From positions 62,001 through 126,000 of the forward strand of contig NZ_UFQB01000014.1 in assembly GCF_900496965.1 (NCBI RefSeq): DNA of 64,000 bases, written 5' to 3'. Positions 1-10,147 of the stretch are shown piece after piece. The notes under the pieces were generated by a model that saw only the letters and a list, made by a program, of their open reading frames with translations, ran no database searches and was not told where the DNA came from. Source of the DNA: Achromobacter agilis. GTDB taxonomy: Bacteria; Pseudomonadota; Gammaproteobacteria; Burkholderiales; Burkholderiaceae_B. The position numbers and the translations under genes were made by a program. Position 1 is the stretch's first letter. The number at the start of each line of letters is the position of its first letter.

Positions 1-92
1 AAAGGACACGGGTCTGCGGTGGATGGATGCGTTCCATCCTCCCGCAAGTTCACGTTGTTTGTAATAGCTGCATATAGGGAAGAGAGAGCCTA
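1..92. other. 5' flank of infB
   Basis: This 92-base stretch precedes infB and holds no gene that I can support. A purine-rich AGGGAAGAGAG (about 76-86) sits just before the infB ATG and is its likely ribosome binding site. In related bacteria nusA lies directly upstream, so this is probably the nusA-infB spacer, but that gene is outside the window. Confidence 0.5.
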
Positions 93-3000
93 ATGTCGAG
101 TAACACCGTCGCCCAGTTCGCTACCGAGCTGAAAATGCCTGCCAATGTGCTGCTGGATCAGCTGCGCTCGGCCGGCGTTGACCTCAAATCGGTGGACGAT
201 GCCGTCACCGACAGCGACAAGGCGAAATTGCTCGAATCGCTGCGCCGCGCTCACGGCGCGACCGAAGGCAAGAAGATCACCCTGACGCGCCGCCAGACGT
301 CCGAGATCCGGCAGGCTGACGCCACCGGCCGCTCGCGTACGATCCAGGTCGAAGTGCGCAAGAAGCGCGTGTTCGTCAAGCGTGATCCCTCCGAAATCGC
401 CCTGGAACAGGCCGCGTCCGCGCGCGCCGAAGATGAAGCCTCCGTCGAAGAGGCGCAGCAGGTGTCCGCGCCGGCTGCTCCCGAGGCGCCTGCCGTGGCC
501 GAGCCTCGCGAGGCCGCGCCCGTCGTCCAGGCGGAGGCCGAGGCCCCCGCCAAGGCGGAAGAGCCCGTTGCTGTAGAAGCGCCCGCGCCGGTAGAAGCGC
601 CCGCGCCCGTTGAATCCGTCGCGGCCGAAGTGCCCGCCCCCGTCGAGGCGAAACCCGCCGAGGTCCAGGCCCAACCTGAACCCGAACCGACGCCGGCGCC
701 TGCTCCTGCCGAGCCCGTGGCCCAAGAGGCCAAGCCCGAAGTCAAGACTGAAACCACCGAGCCCAAGGCTGAAGAAGCCAAGCCGGAACCCGTTGTGCTA
801 GCCAATAAGTCCGAACCATCTACCTCCCAGGCCGCCGCGCCTGCCGCGCAGGCCCAGCCTGCCGCGAAGTCCGAACCCGTCAAGGCCGCCGCGCCCGCCG
901 CGAAGGTCGGCAACCGTGCCGACAACCGCCGCGCCGCGCCGCCGCTTGCCGCCTCCGCCACGCCGACGGCCCGCGATGAGGCCCGCCGTGCCGCCGAGGC
1001 CGAAGCCGCTGCCCTGCGCGAGATGCTGAACCGTCCGCGCAAGGTGCTGCGCGCTCCCGAACCGGAGGCGCCTGCCGCCGCGCCGATTTCGGGCACGCTG
1101 CACAAGCCGGCCGGCAAGCCCGGCGCCGCTCCTGGCGCGAAGAAAGACGCCAAGCCCGCCGCTCCCGGCAGCAAGAAGACCATCAAGACGGCCGAAGTCG
1201 CTTCGACCTGGTCCGACGACGCCTCGCGCAAGAAGCCCGCGGACAAGCCCGCCGCTCCGGCCAGTCGCGACGGCTGGCGCGCCGGCGGCAAGGGCGGCAA
1301 GGGCGGCGGCCGTGGTGGCCGCAACCAGCAGAACGACCGCCGCAACGAGCCGGCGCCGCAGGAATTCATCGCACGTGAAGTCCACGTGCCGGAAACCATC
1401 AGCGTGGCCGACCTGGCCCACAAAATGTCCGTCAAGGCCGCCGAAGTCATCAAGCAATTGATGAAGCTGGGCCAGATGGTCACCATCAACCAGGTTCTGG
1501 ACCAGGAAACGGCCATGATCGTGGTCGAGGAACTGGGCCACATCGCCATCGCCGCCAAGCTCGACGATCCGGAAGCCTTCCTGGACGAAACGGCCGCCGG
1601 CACCGAAGCCGAAATGCTGCCGCGCGCCCCGGTCGTTACCGTCATGGGCCACGTCGACCACGGCAAGACCTCGCTGCTGGACTACATCCGCCGCGCCAAG
1701 GTTGCCGCGGGCGAAGCCGGCGGCATTACGCAGCACATCGGCGCCTACCACGTTCAAACCGAGCGTGGCATGGTGACCTTCCTGGATACCCCGGGCCACG
1801 AGGCGTTCACCGCCATGCGTGCCCGCGGCGCCAAGGCCACCGACATCGTTATCCTGGTCTGCGCGGCCGACGACGGCGTGATGCCGCAGACGCGTGAAGC
1901 CATCCACCACGCCAAGGCGGCTGGCGTTCCCATGGTCGTGGCCATGACCAAGATCGACAAGCCCAGCGCCAACCCGGACCGCGTCAAGCAGGAACTGGTT
2001 GCCGAGGAGGTGGTGCCGGAAGAATACGGCGGCGACGTGCCGTTCGTGCCGGTGTCGGCCAAGACCGGCGAGGGCATCGACGCCCTGCTCGAGAACGTGC
2101 TGCTGCAAGCCGAACTGCTGGAACTGAAGGCGCCGGTCGAGGCGCCCGCCAAGGGCCTGGTGATCGAAGCCCGCCTCGACAAGGGCCGCGGCCCGGTCGC
2201 GACCATCCTGGTGCAAAGCGGCACGCTGCACCGTGGCGACGTGGTGCTGGCCGGCGCGAGCTTCGGCCGCGTGCGCGCCATGCTCGACGAGAACGGCAAG
2301 CCGATCCAGGAAGCCGGTCCGTCGATCCCCGTCGAAATCCAGGGCCTGACCGAAGTGCCGGCGGCCGGCGACGAACTGATGGTGCTGTCCGACGAACGCA
2401 AGGCGCGTGAAATCGCCCTGTTCCGCCAAGGCAAGTTCCGCGACGTCAAGCTGGCCCGCCAGCAGGCTGCGAAGCTGGAGTCCATGTTCGACAACCTGGG
2501 CGAAGGCACGCAGACCCTGGCATTGATCGTGAAGACGGACGTCCAGGGTTCGCAGGAAGCGCTGGTGCAATCGCTGACCAAGCTGTCGACCGACGAAGTG
2601 CGCGTGCAGGTCGTGCACGCCGCCGTGGGCGGCATCTCGGAAAGCGACATCAACCTGGCCATCGCCTCGAACGCCGTCGTGATCGGCTTCAACGTCCGGG
2701 CCGAAGCCAGCGCCAAGAAGCTGGCCGAGTCCAACGGCATCGACGTGCGCTACTACAACATCATTTACGACGCCGTGGATGAAGTGAAGGCAGCCATGTC
2801 GGGCATGCTGGCGCCCGAGAAGAAGGAAGAGGTCATCGGCCTGGTCGAGATCCGCGAGGTCTACAGCATCTCCCGCATCGGCAACATCGCCGGTTGTATG
2901 GTGCTCGACGGCATCGTGCGTCGCGATTCGCAGGTCCGCCTGCTGCGCAACAACGTGGTCCACTGGACCGGCCAGCTCGATTCGCTGCGCCGCTTCAAGG

Positions 3001-3122
3001 ACGACGTCAAGGAAGTCAAGTCGGGTTTCGACTGCGGCCTTACGCTGCGCGGCAACAACGACATCCAGGTGGGCGACCAGCTGGAAGTCTTTGAAATCAA
3101 GGAAATCGCGCGTACGCTGTAA
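93..3122 (+). CDS. infB: translation initiation factor IF-2
   Basis: This GTPase delivers initiator fMet-tRNA to the 30S subunit and promotes subunit joining in the cytoplasm. The 1009-residue protein has an IF2_N domain at about residues 1-50 and a long Ala/Pro/Glu-rich low-complexity linker at about 115-330. A second IF2_N-like segment lies near 430-480. The GTPase core has G1 GHVDHGKT near 518-525 and G3 DTPGH at 565-569. The G4 motif reads TKID (near 618) where Escherichia coli IF-2 has NKID. Domains II to IV follow, ending in the fMet-tRNA-binding C-terminus. The ATG follows a purine-rich site. It heads the block infB-rbfA-truB-typA, and an initiator tRNA lies elsewhere in the window. 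The long antisense frames over the linker are composition artefacts. Confidence 0.98.
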   Translation: MSSNTVAQFATELKMPANVLLDQLRSAGVDLKSVDDAVTDSDKAKLLESLRRAHGATEGKKITLTRRQTSEIRQADATGRSRTIQVEVRKKRVFVKRDPSEIALEQAASARAEDEASVEEAQQVSAPAAPEAPAVAEPREAAPVVQAEAEAPAKAEEPVAVEAPAPVEAPAPVESVAAEVPAPVEAKPAEVQAQPEPEPTPAPAPAEPVAQEAKPEVKTETTEPKAEEAKPEPVVLANKSEPSTSQAAAPAAQAQPAAKSEPVKAAAPAAKVGNRADNRRAAPPLAASATPTARDEARRAAEAEAAALREMLNRPRKVLRAPEPEAPAAAPISGTLHKPAGKPGAAPGAKKDAKPAAPGSKKTIKTAEVASTWSDDASRKKPADKPAAPASRDGWRAGGKGGKGGGRGGRNQQNDRRNEPAPQEFIAREVHVPETISVADLAHKMSVKAAEVIKQLMKLGQMVTINQVLDQETAMIVVEELGHIAIAAKLDDPEAFLDETAAGTEAEMLPRAPVVTVMGHVDHGKTSLLDYIRRAKVAAGEAGGITQHIGAYHVQTERGMVTFLDTPGHEAFTAMRARGAKATDIVILVCAADDGVMPQTREAIHHAKAAGVPMVVAMTKIDKPSANPDRVKQELVAEEVVPEEYGGDVPFVPVSAKTGEGIDALLENVLLQAELLELKAPVEAPAKGLVIEARLDKGRGPVATILVQSGTLHRGDVVLAGASFGRVRAMLDENGKPIQEAGPSIPVEIQGLTEVPAAGDELMVLSDERKAREIALFRQGKFRDVKLARQQAAKLESMFDNLGEGTQTLALIVKTDVQGSQEALVQSLTKLSTDEVRVQVVHAAVGGISESDINLAIASNAVVIGFNVRAEASAKKLAESNGIDVRYYNIIYDAVDEVKAAMSGMLAPEKKEEVIGLVEIREVYSISRIGNIAGCMVLDGIVRRDSQVRLLRNNVVHWTGQLDSLRRFKDDVKEVKSGFDCGLTLRGNNDIQVGDQLEVFEIKEIARTL

Positions 3123-3146
3123 AGCGTCCGCCAGGCATTGCTTCCA

Positions 3147-3548
3147 ATGAGCCGTCACAAGTCCAAAGCCATCCCCGGCCGCAATCTGCGGCTGGCCGAC
3201 CAGATCCAGAAGGATCTGGCCGGGATCATCCAGCGCGAGATCGACACGACCCGCGCTGGCTTGATCACGCTCTCTGGTGTGGAACTGTCGACCGACTACG
3301 CGCATGCCAAGGTGTACTTCACGGTTTTGGGCGCCGAGCCCGAAGCCGCGACCGCCTTGCTGAACGAGAAGGCCGGCTGGCTGCACTCCCAGCTCTACAA
3401 GCTGTTGCACATTCACACTGTCCCCACTTTGCGTTTCATCCACGACGAGCAGATTGCCCGTGGCATCGAAATGTCGATCCTGATCGACCGCGCAAATCGG
3501 CCCGGCCCGCACTCGGGCGTGCCCGACGAACCTGAAGACCAGTCCTGA
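3147..3548 (+). CDS. rbfA: 30S ribosome-binding factor A
   Basis: RbfA assists late maturation of the 30S subunit and 16S rRNA 5' end processing. The 133-residue protein begins [12 protein letters not shown] and has the family pattern of an early [18 protein letters not shown] helix, a central [12 protein letters not shown] strand and a late [12 protein letters not shown] segment. It starts 24 bases after the infB stop and is followed by truB, the classic order. An in-frame TTG nine bases upstream (3138) could extend it by three residues. I prefer the ATG at 3147 because the family starts there. No strong Shine-Dalgarno is visible, so translation may be coupled to infB. Confidence 0.96.
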   Translation: MSRHKSKAIPGRNLRLADQIQKDLAGIIQREIDTTRAGLITLSGVELSTDYAHAKVYFTVLGAEPEAATALLNEKAGWLHSQLYKLLHIHTVPTLRFIHDEQIARGIEMSILIDRANRPGPHSGVPDEPEDQS

Positions 3549-3586
3549 TCGGGCTGTCGTCACTGCTTCATTACCGGATTCCGACG

Positions 3587-4339
3587 ATGGCTAAACGACG
3601 CGGGCTTGCGCTCGACGGTGTGCTGTTGCTCGACAAACCTGTAGGTTTGTCGAGCAACCACGCGCTGCAGCGCGCCAAACGTGCCATGGACGCGGCGAAA
3701 GCCGGCCATACCGGCACCCTGGATCCCTTCGCCACCGGCCTGCTGGTGTGCTGTATGGGCAAGGCAACGAAAATTTCCGGCGCGATGCTGAACGCCGACA
3801 AGGCATATCGCGCTACGCTGCAATTTGGGTCGGAAACCGACTCTGGCGACCTGACCGGCAACGTGGTGTCCACGGCCGAGCCGGGCTTCGCGGTGGACGA
3901 GCAGGCCCTGCGCGAAGCGCTGTCACGTTTCTCGGGCACGATTGAGCAGATTCCGCCGATGTATTCGGCGCTCAAGCGCGACGGCAAGCCCTTGTACGAG
4001 TACGCGCGCGCCGGCATCGAGCTGGAACGGCCGCCGCGCCAGATCACGATTTACCGCATCGAACTGCTGTCCCTGAACGGGACCGAAGCCGAGATCGATG
4101 TGGCATGCAGTAAAGGCACATACATCCGGACACTGGCCCAGGACATCGGGCGCGTGCTGGGCTGTTACGCCCACCTGACGGCGCTGCGGCGCACGCACGT
4201 CGGGCCATTTTCCCTGGAACGCGCCGTTGCGCTGGAAGCCTTGCAGGCCATGCCAGACCCGAAGCAGGCATTGCTTGCACTGAACGAATTGCCGGAGGGC
4301 TTGCTGCCCTCCACCCTGACCTTAAAGGACTCGCTATGA
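3587..4339 (+). CDS. truB: tRNA pseudouridine(55) synthase
   Basis: TruB isomerises U55 to pseudouridine in the T-loop of elongator tRNAs. The conserved [12 protein letters not shown] motif supplies catalytic Asp46. [14 protein letters not shown] motif and an LRRTHVGPF motif follow. At 250 residues it is shorter than the E. coli enzyme (314), and the missing part is the C-terminal region that would hold the accessory RNA-binding domain. The catalytic domain is complete. Its stop codon overlaps the typA start (ATGA at 4336-4339), so the two are probably translationally coupled. It belongs to the infB-rbfA-truB-typA block. Confidence 0.96.
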   Translation: MAKRRGLALDGVLLLDKPVGLSSNHALQRAKRAMDAAKAGHTGTLDPFATGLLVCCMGKATKISGAMLNADKAYRATLQFGSETDSGDLTGNVVSTAEPGFAVDEQALREALSRFSGTIEQIPPMYSALKRDGKPLYEYARAGIELERPPRQITIYRIELLSLNGTEAEIDVACSKGTYIRTLAQDIGRVLGCYAHLTALRRTHVGPFSLERAVALEALQAMPDPKQALLALNELPEGLLPSTLTLKDSL

Positions 4340-6159
4340 CTCGCGCCTTGCGCAACGTCGCCATCATCGCCCACGTGGACCACGGTAAAACCACCCTGGT
4401 CGACCAGCTGCTGCGCCAATCCGGCACCTTCCGCGAAAACCAGGCGCTGACCGAACGGGTCATGGACTCGAACGATCTGGAAAAAGAACGCGGCATTACG
4501 ATTTTGGCCAAGAACTGTGCCGTCGAATACGAAGGCACGCACATCAACATCATCGACACCCCGGGACACGCGGACTTTGGCGGCGAAGTCGAGCGCGTGC
4601 TGTCCATGGTCGACGGCGTGCTGCTGCTGGTGGACGCGGTCGAAGGCCCCATGCCCCAGACTATCTTCGTGACCCGCAAGGCGCTGGCCCTCGGCCTGAA
4701 GCCCATCGTCGTGGTCAACAAGGTGGACCGCCCCGGCGCCCGCACCGATTTCGTCATCAACGCTACGTTCGACCTGTTCGACAAGCTGGGCGCCACCGAT
4801 GAACAGCTGGACTTCCCGGTGGTGTACGCCTCGGGCCTGTCGGGCTACGCCGGCTTGAACCCCGACGTGCGCGAAGGCGATATGCGCCCCCTGTTCGAAG
4901 CGATCCTCGAACACGTGCCGCAGCGCGACGACGATCCCAACGGTCCGCTGCAGATGCAGATCATCTCGCTGGACTACAACAGCTACGTCGGCAAGATCGG
5001 CGTGGGCCGCGTCAACCGTGGCCGCATGCGCCCCGGCATGGAAGTGGCCTACAAGTTCGGTCCCGACGGCCAGGGCGGCCGCGGCCGTATCAACCAGGTG
5101 CTGAAGTTCCACGGCCTGGAGCGCGTGGTGGTGGATGAAGCCGAAGCCGGCGACATCGTGCTGGTCAACGGTATCGAAGAACTGGGCATCGGCTGCACCG
5201 TGATGGATCCGGTGACGCAGGAAGCGCTGCCGATGCTGCGCATCGACGAGCCCACCCTGACCATGAACTTCATGGTGAACACGTCGCCGCTGGCCGGCCG
5301 CGAAGGCAAGTTCGTGACCAGCCGCCAGCTGCGCGACCGCCTGGACCGCGAGCTGAAGTCCAACGTGGCGCTGCGCGTGCGCGACACGGGCGACGACACG
5401 GTGTTCGAAGTGTCGGGCCGTGGCGAACTGCACCTGACCATCCTGCTGGAAACGATGCGCCGCGAAGGCTACGAGCTGGCCGTGTCGCGGCCGCGCGTGG
5501 TGTTCAAGGACATCGACGGCGTGAAGTGCGAGCCGTTCGAATCGCTGACCATCGACGTGGAAGACGCCCACCAGGGCGGCGTGATGGAAGAGCTGGGCCG
5601 CCGCAAGGGCGACCTGCAGGATATGCAGCCGGACGGCCGCGGCCGTACCCGCCTGGAATACCTGATCCCGGCCCGCGGCCTGATCGGCTTCCAGAACGAA
5701 TTCCTGACGTTGACGCGCGGCACCGGCCTGATGAGCCACATCTTCCACGAATATGCGCCCATCAAGGAAGGTTCGATCGGCGAGCGCCGCAACGGCGTGC
5801 TGATCAGCCAGGATCATGGCGATGCCGTGGCCTACGCCCTGTGGAAGCTGCAGGATCGCGGCCGCATGTTCGTCAGCCCGGGCGACGCGCTGTACGAAGG
5901 CATGATCATCGGCATCCACAGCCGTGACAACGACCTGGTCGTGAACCCCATCAAGGGCAAGCAGCTGACCAACGTGCGCGCCTCGGGCACCGACGAAGCC
6001 GTGCGCCTGGTTCCGCCGATCCAGATGTCGCTGGAATATGCGGTGGAATTCATCGACGACGACGAACTGGTGGAAATCACCCCCAAGTCGATCCGCCTGC
6101 GCAAGCGCTACCTGCTCGAAAACGAGCGCAAGCGCGCCGCGCGCGAAGCCGCCGTCTAA
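4336..6159 (+). CDS. typA: ribosome-associated GTPase TypA/BipA
   Basis: This translational GTPase of the EF-G/LepA group associates with ribosomes under stress and aids 50S assembly at low temperature. The 607-residue length is normal. G1 AHVDHGKT lies at about 14-21, followed by an RGITI switch I segment. G3 [14 protein letters not shown] and G4 NKVD follow. The C-terminal half has the EF-G-like domains and a BipA-type end with [10 protein letters not shown]. It is the last gene of the infB block: it overlaps truB by four bases and is followed after about 40 bases by a strong intrinsic terminator. Confidence 0.97.
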   Translation: MTRALRNVAIIAHVDHGKTTLVDQLLRQSGTFRENQALTERVMDSNDLEKERGITILAKNCAVEYEGTHINIIDTPGHADFGGEVERVLSMVDGVLLLVDAVEGPMPQTIFVTRKALALGLKPIVVVNKVDRPGARTDFVINATFDLFDKLGATDEQLDFPVVYASGLSGYAGLNPDVREGDMRPLFEAILEHVPQRDDDPNGPLQMQIISLDYNSYVGKIGVGRVNRGRMRPGMEVAYKFGPDGQGGRGRINQVLKFHGLERVVVDEAEAGDIVLVNGIEELGIGCTVMDPVTQEALPMLRIDEPTLTMNFMVNTSPLAGREGKFVTSRQLRDRLDRELKSNVALRVRDTGDDTVFEVSGRGELHLTILLETMRREGYELAVSRPRVVFKDIDGVKCEPFESLTIDVEDAHQGGVMEELGRRKGDLQDMQPDGRGRTRLEYLIPARGLIGFQNEFLTLTRGTGLMSHIFHEYAPIKEGSIGERRNGVLISQDHGDAVAYALWKLQDRGRMFVSPGDALYEGMIIGIHSRDNDLVVNPIKGKQLTNVRASGTDEAVRLVPPIQMSLEYAVEFIDDDELVEITPKSIRLRKRYLLENERKRAAREAAV

Positions 6160-6201
6160 GCACGGCGGGGGGGCTTTGCCCCCTTGATCGCAGGAACAAG
6201 G

Positions 6202-6231
6202 CCGCATCCCTACGGGGGTGCGGTTTTTTTT
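6202..6231 (+). terminator. intrinsic terminator after typA
   Basis: A GC-rich stem, CCGCATCCC-TAC-GGGGGTGCGG (one G-T pair), is followed at once by a run of eight T. It ends the infB-typA transcript. It also sits just beyond the stop codon of the convergent LysR gene. Confidence 0.9.
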
Positions 6232-6235
6232 CGCC

Positions 6236-7159
6236 CTAGCGGCTTAGCCACTCCAGGAAGTCGCGGCCGGGTCCCCGCTCGGGAACGACCGCGCCTATCG
6301 GCTGGAACGCGCCCGGAGAGGCAATCCGCAAGCGTTGGAAGTGCCCGTGCTGCAGGTACCAGTTGGCCAGGGTCTGCGGCACCATCGCCAAGGCCTGCTG
6401 GGCCTGCATGACCGCGATGAGCAGCGGCATGGGCGGGGCGGCGCTGGCCAGCCTGCACAGGCGGGGAACGATGCCCGCGCGCTCGAAGAAGGCCTTGAAG
6501 ACCGCGTGGATGGCCAGTTCCGGCCGAGGCTCGATCCAGAGCTGGCTGGCGATCTGAGCCGGCGTGGGCGCGCTGTCCGGCGCCAGCAGCGGATGGCCCG
6601 CCGCCGCCACGATCACGGCTTCGTCCTGTTGCAGCGGCGCGAATTCCAGCCCCGTCGGCACCGCGTCGGGCAGCCGGCACAGCAGCATGTCCAGGTTGCC
6701 GTTGGCGGCCTGCGGCAACAGCTGCTCGCGGCTGCCCTCCACGATTTCCACCTGCAGCCCGGGGTGCGCCGTCATGTAGGCCGGCAGGCGTTCGGCCAGC
6801 AGGCCGCCGCTGGCGGCCGGAATGGCCCCCAGCCGCAGGTAGCCGGTGGCGCCCTGGCGCAGGGCGGTGACGGAGTCGGTGGAGGCGCGCAGGGTCGTCA
6901 GCATGCCCCGGGCGCATTCCGCCATGAGCTGGCCGCTGCGCGTGGGCCGCATGCCGCGCGCATGGCGTTCGAACAGGCGCACGCCCAACAGGTCTTCGAT
7001 ATCGGCCAGGGCGTGCGTGGCGGCGGGCTGGCTCATGCCGATGTGGCTGGCCGCCTGCTGGATGCTGCCGAGGTCGGCAATGCCCGCCAGCAACTGCAGG
7101 TGGCGCAAGCGGCCCTTGGCAAGCAGGCGGGCCAGGAGCGTGGCGGGGGCAATGTCCAT
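6236..7159 (-). CDS. LysR-family transcriptional regulator
   Basis: This 307-residue LysR-type protein has an N-terminal winged HTH (LRHLQLLAGIADLGSIQQAA, then SQPAATHALADIEDLLG) at about residues 18-75 and a periplasmic-binding-like effector domain. The start at 7159 (MDIAPATL) is chosen because the frame upstream runs into the AT-rich promoter region shared with the divergent Bug receptor gene. A 17-bp perfect dyad lies 17 bases upstream of the start. The regulator probably controls the adjacent Bug receptor and M20 hydrolase genes. The inducer is unknown. Confidence 0.9.
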   Translation of the reverse strand: MDIAPATLLARLLAKGRLRHLQLLAGIADLGSIQQAASHIGMSQPAATHALADIEDLLGVRLFERHARGMRPTRSGQLMAECARGMLTTLRASTDSVTALRQGATGYLRLGAIPAASGGLLAERLPAYMTAHPGLQVEIVEGSREQLLPQAANGNLDMLLCRLPDAVPTGLEFAPLQQDEAVIVAAAGHPLLAPDSAPTPAQIASQLWIEPRPELAIHAVFKAFFERAGIVPRLCRLASAAPPMPLLIAVMQAQQALAMVPQTLANWYLQHGHFQRLRIASPGAFQPIGAVVPERGPGRDFLEWLSR

Positions 7160-7175
7160 GAAGGTCGATCCAAGG

Positions 7176-7192
7176 TATTCAAATTTTGAATA
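7176..7192. promoter_or_regulatory. 17-bp dyad, likely LysR operator
   Basis: The sequence TATTCAAATTTTGAATA is a perfect palindrome around a central T. It contains the T-N11-A pattern expected of LysR boxes. It lies between the divergent LysR gene and the Bug receptor gene, adjacent to the LysR start. Confidence 0.55.
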
Positions 7193-7287
7193 TACGAGGC
7201 CATAAATGTATTTGAAATAAGGATATGCCCTGGCCACAATGCGGCAATTCCTGTCATTGCTTCCTTCTCCCAAGGAGTGGTTCGTTC

Positions 7288-8271
7288 ATGAAGTACCGCC
7301 TGCTGCATGCCCTTGTTTGCGCCGTGATGCTCGGCGCGTCTTCCCTGGCGGCCGCCCAGGGCGGATATCCGTCCCAGCCCGTGCGCCTTATCGTGCCGTT
7401 CGCCCCGGGCGGATCCACGGACGTGCTGGCGCGCGCGGTGGCCGACGGCCTGCGCAAGGAGCTGGGCCAGAGCGTGGTGGTGGAAAACCGCGCGGGCGCG
7501 GGCGGCCTGATCGGCACCGAGGCTGTGGCGCGGGCCGACGCGGACGGCTACACGCTGGGCATGGCGACCGTCAGCACCATGGCCGTCAACCCGCTGCTGT
7601 ACGGCACCAAACGGGTCGACCCCGAGACGCAATTGAAGCCGGTGGCATCGGTGGCGACCGTGCCCGTCGTGTGGATGGTGAACCCGGCGTTCCCGGCGCA
7701 GGATTTCGCGCAGTTCGTGGCCGAACTGCGGACCCATCCCGGTAAGTATTCCTTCGGCTCGCCGGGCGTGGGTTCGCTGGGGCACCTGAACCTGGCGGCC
7801 ATGAACGCCGACCTGAAGGTGGACGTGCTGCACGTGCCCTACCGCGGCATGGGGCCGGCGCTGACCGCGGCGGTGGGCGGGGAGGTGCAGGTGCAGCAGG
7901 ACCAGTACGCGTCGGCGCAATCGCTGATCAAGGCCGGCAAGCTGCGCGCGATCGCGGTGTCCGCGCCCGGACGGCTGGCCGGCATGCCGGCGCTGCCCAC
8001 CTTGGCGGAACTGGGTTATCCGCAGTTGAACGCGCTGGGCCAGACCTGGTTTGGACTGGTCGCGCCCGCCGGGACGCCCGATGCCGTGGTGCAGCGCTTG
8101 AACCAGGCCGTGGATCGTGCGCTGGCCGACCCGGCGCTGGTGCAGCGCCTGGCAACCCTGGGCGCGCAACCTGACGTGGGCTCGCCGCAGGCGTTCGCCG
8201 AGCGCATCGCGCAGACGCTGGCCGCCAACCGGAAAATCATTGAAACTGCCGGAATCAAGCTCGACGAGTAA
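7288..8271 (+). CDS. Bug-family tripartite tricarboxylate receptor
   Basis: This periplasmic solute-binding protein belongs to the Bug (TctC) family, which is greatly expanded in Bordetella-like bacteria. Residues 1-23 form a Sec signal peptide (MKYRLLHALVCAVMLGASS, cleavage after AAAQ). The mature part has the family signatures YPSQPVRLIVPFAPGG, RAGAGG and HVPYRGMGPA. The ATG at 7288 follows AAGGAG at a good distance, so the longer upstream frame is not used. No TctA/TctB membrane subunits are nearby, so it is an orphan receptor. The neighbouring amidohydrolase suggests that an amide or aminoacyl compound is the ligand, but this is inference. Confidence 0.92.
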   Translation: MKYRLLHALVCAVMLGASSLAAAQGGYPSQPVRLIVPFAPGGSTDVLARAVADGLRKELGQSVVVENRAGAGGLIGTEAVARADADGYTLGMATVSTMAVNPLLYGTKRVDPETQLKPVASVATVPVVWMVNPAFPAQDFAQFVAELRTHPGKYSFGSPGVGSLGHLNLAAMNADLKVDVLHVPYRGMGPALTAAVGGEVQVQQDQYASAQSLIKAGKLRAIAVSAPGRLAGMPALPTLAELGYPQLNALGQTWFGLVAPAGTPDAVVQRLNQAVDRALADPALVQRLATLGAQPDVGSPQAFAERIAQTLAANRKIIETAGIKLDE

Positions 8272-8378
8272 GCGGCGTTTTCCGCCGGGCCGCCCCGAGG
8301 GGCCCGGCGCCTTGCGGCGCGGCGCGGGTGCTTGCCTGCGGCGAGCCGGCTCACACGACCCCAGCCACTGGAGAAACC

Positions 8379-9806
8379 ATGGGTGCCATCGACAAACTTG
8401 CGCCGTTCATCGACGCGCGCAGCGAGCGTTACGCGGAACTGAGCGACCGCATCTGGAGCCTGGCGGAATTGCGCTACGACGAGCACAAGTCCGCCGAGCT
8501 GCATATCGCGATGCTGGAGGAGGCGGGTTTCTGCGTCACGCGGGATGCCGCCGGCATTCCTACGGCGTTCGTGGCCGAAGCCGGCAACGGCGGCCCCGTG
8601 ATCGGCATCCTGGGCGAGTACGACGCGCTGTCCGGGCTGAGCCAGGAAAGCGGCGCGTACGCTTGCCTGCCTTCGCCGGAAACGCCGAGCGGCAACGGCC
8701 ACGGCTGCGGCCACCACCTGCTGGGCACGGCCGCGCATTTCGCGGCGGTGGCGGTGAAGGAGTTCCTGGAGGCCAACGGGCTCCCGGGCACCATCCGCTT
8801 CTATGGCTGTCCGGCGGAAGAGGGCGGTTCCGGCAAGACGTTCATGGCGCGGGCGGGCCTGTTCGACGACCTGGACGCGGCGCTGACCTGGCATCCCGCC
8901 TCGCACACGGGGATTTTCCACCAGTCTTCGCTGGCCAACATCCAGGCCTATTTCCGTTTCCGCGGCATTGCCGCGCATGCGGCGAACTCGCCGCACCTGG
9001 GCCGCAGCGCGCTCGACGCGGTCGAACTGATGAACGTGGGCGTGAACTACCTGCGCGAGCACATGGTGCCGGATGCGCGGGTGCACTACGCCGTGACCAA
9101 CAGCGGCGGCATTTCTCCTAATGTGGTGCAGGCTCGCGCGGAAGTGCTGTATCTGGTGCGCGCGCCCATCAATTCCCAGGCGGCCGAGCTGTACGAGCGC
9201 GTGCAGAATGTGGCGCGCGGCGCGGCGCTGATGACGGGCTGCGAACTCGAAATCGTCTTCGACAAGGCCTGCTCGAACTACATCCCGAACGGCGTGCTCA
9301 ACGAGGTCATGTACGCCAACATGCAGGCCTTGCAGGGCCCCGCCTACTCGGATGGCGAGCAGCAGGCCGCGCGCCGTATGTGGGACGTGATTTCCGGGGA
9401 CGACATCGACAATGCCGGCAAGAATCTGGGCGCGGTGCTGCGCAACCCCACGCCGCTATTCCAGGGCGTGGCGCCTTACGAGCCGGGCAAGACCGAGATC
9501 ACCTACGGATCTACCGACGTCGGCGACGTGAGCTGGGTTACGCCCACGGCGCAGTGCTGGGGCGCATGCTATGCCTACGGCACGCCTTTCCATTCCTGGC
9601 AGATGGTGGCGCAGGGCAAGATGTCCATGGCGCACAAGGGCATGGTGCATGCGGCCAAGATCATCGCGGCGACCGCCGCCGATCTGTACTCCCGCCCGCA
9701 GGAACTGGCACGCGCTAAGGCCGAGCTGATGGAAACCCGGCGCGGGCGGCCGTATGTCTGTCCGATTCCGGCGGACGTGCTGCCGTCGTTCATGCGGAAG
9801 GGGTAG
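8379..9806 (+). CDS. M20-family amidohydrolase, AbgB-like
   Basis: The 475-residue metal-dependent hydrolase resembles p-aminobenzoyl-glutamate hydrolase subunit B (AbgB) and other M20D aminoacylases. Metal-binding motifs are visible: GHGCGHH in the N-terminal half, CPAEEGGSGK soon after, and HSWQ near the end. A dimerisation insert holds the usual IAAHAANSP segment. The start at 8379 has a TGGAGA Shine-Dalgarno 5 bases upstream. No AbgA partner or AbgT transporter is present. It follows the Bug receptor after a 107-base gap and probably shares its LysR control. The exact substrate cannot be read from sequence. Confidence 0.88.
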   Translation: MGAIDKLAPFIDARSERYAELSDRIWSLAELRYDEHKSAELHIAMLEEAGFCVTRDAAGIPTAFVAEAGNGGPVIGILGEYDALSGLSQESGAYACLPSPETPSGNGHGCGHHLLGTAAHFAAVAVKEFLEANGLPGTIRFYGCPAEEGGSGKTFMARAGLFDDLDAALTWHPASHTGIFHQSSLANIQAYFRFRGIAAHAANSPHLGRSALDAVELMNVGVNYLREHMVPDARVHYAVTNSGGISPNVVQARAEVLYLVRAPINSQAAELYERVQNVARGAALMTGCELEIVFDKACSNYIPNGVLNEVMYANMQALQGPAYSDGEQQAARRMWDVISGDDIDNAGKNLGAVLRNPTPLFQGVAPYEPGKTEITYGSTDVGDVSWVTPTAQCWGACYAYGTPFHSWQMVAQGKMSMAHKGMVHAAKIIAATAADLYSRPQELARAKAELMETRRGRPYVCPIPADVLPSFMRKG

Positions 9807-9835
9807 GAGAAAGGGGGGGCATAGCACCGAAACCG

Positions 9836-9898
9836 GTGTCAGACACCCGGGGGCACCGGCGTTAAGCTGGGCGACCCTCGCGTAAGGGTGTCAGACAC
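9836..9898 (+). repeat. 63-bp palindrome-ended element, copy A
   Basis: The element begins with GTGTCAGACACCC and ends with GGGTGTCAGACAC. Each 11-bp end is itself a near-perfect palindrome, and the two ends are also inverted repeats of each other. The interior resembles copies B, C and D. Confidence 0.85.
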
Positions 9899-9960
9899 TG
9901 AGGCCTTGTATTGCGTGTCAGGCACCGAGGCCTTGCATGGCGTGTCAGGCACTAAGTCGG
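9888..9960 (+). repeat. 27-bp tandem units next to copy A
   Basis: Two 27-bp units (9888-9914 and 9915-9941) start with GTGTCAGACAC or GTGTCAGGCAC and share GAGGCCTTG. A third partial unit starts at 9942 and a decayed half-site follows at 9961. They look like a local expansion of the right end of copy A. Confidence 0.75.
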
Positions 9961-9995
9961 GTGTCTCGCACTGCGCCATGCTCTGGATCGTACAA

Positions 9996-10058
9996 GTGTC
10001 TGACACCCTTACGAGACGACCGCCCAAGCTGAAACCGATGCTCCCGGGTGTCTGACAC
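9996..10058 (-). repeat. 63-bp palindrome-ended element, copy B
   Basis: This is the same 63-bp element in inverse orientation. Its reverse complement matches copy A at both palindromic ends and shares the interior pieces CCCGGG, AGCTTGGGCG and CTCGTAAGGG. Confidence 0.85.
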
Positions 10059-10147
10059 TGAGCAACCACGACCGTGTTGCGGACAGCGCCCCCCGCGTAA
10101 GCCCCAACAGGCCGCCGGCGTGGCTGGCGGACCATGAACCGAAGGTG

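Noticed and set aside
798-3563. 921-codon open frame antisense to infB and rbfA
   Set aside because: High GC and low-complexity codons keep the opposite strand open. The translation is compositionally biased (His/Asp/Gln-rich) and matches no family, and infB is unambiguous.
4165-6207. 680-codon open frame antisense to typA
   Set aside because: It is a GC-skew shadow of TypA codons; no start signal or motif supports it.
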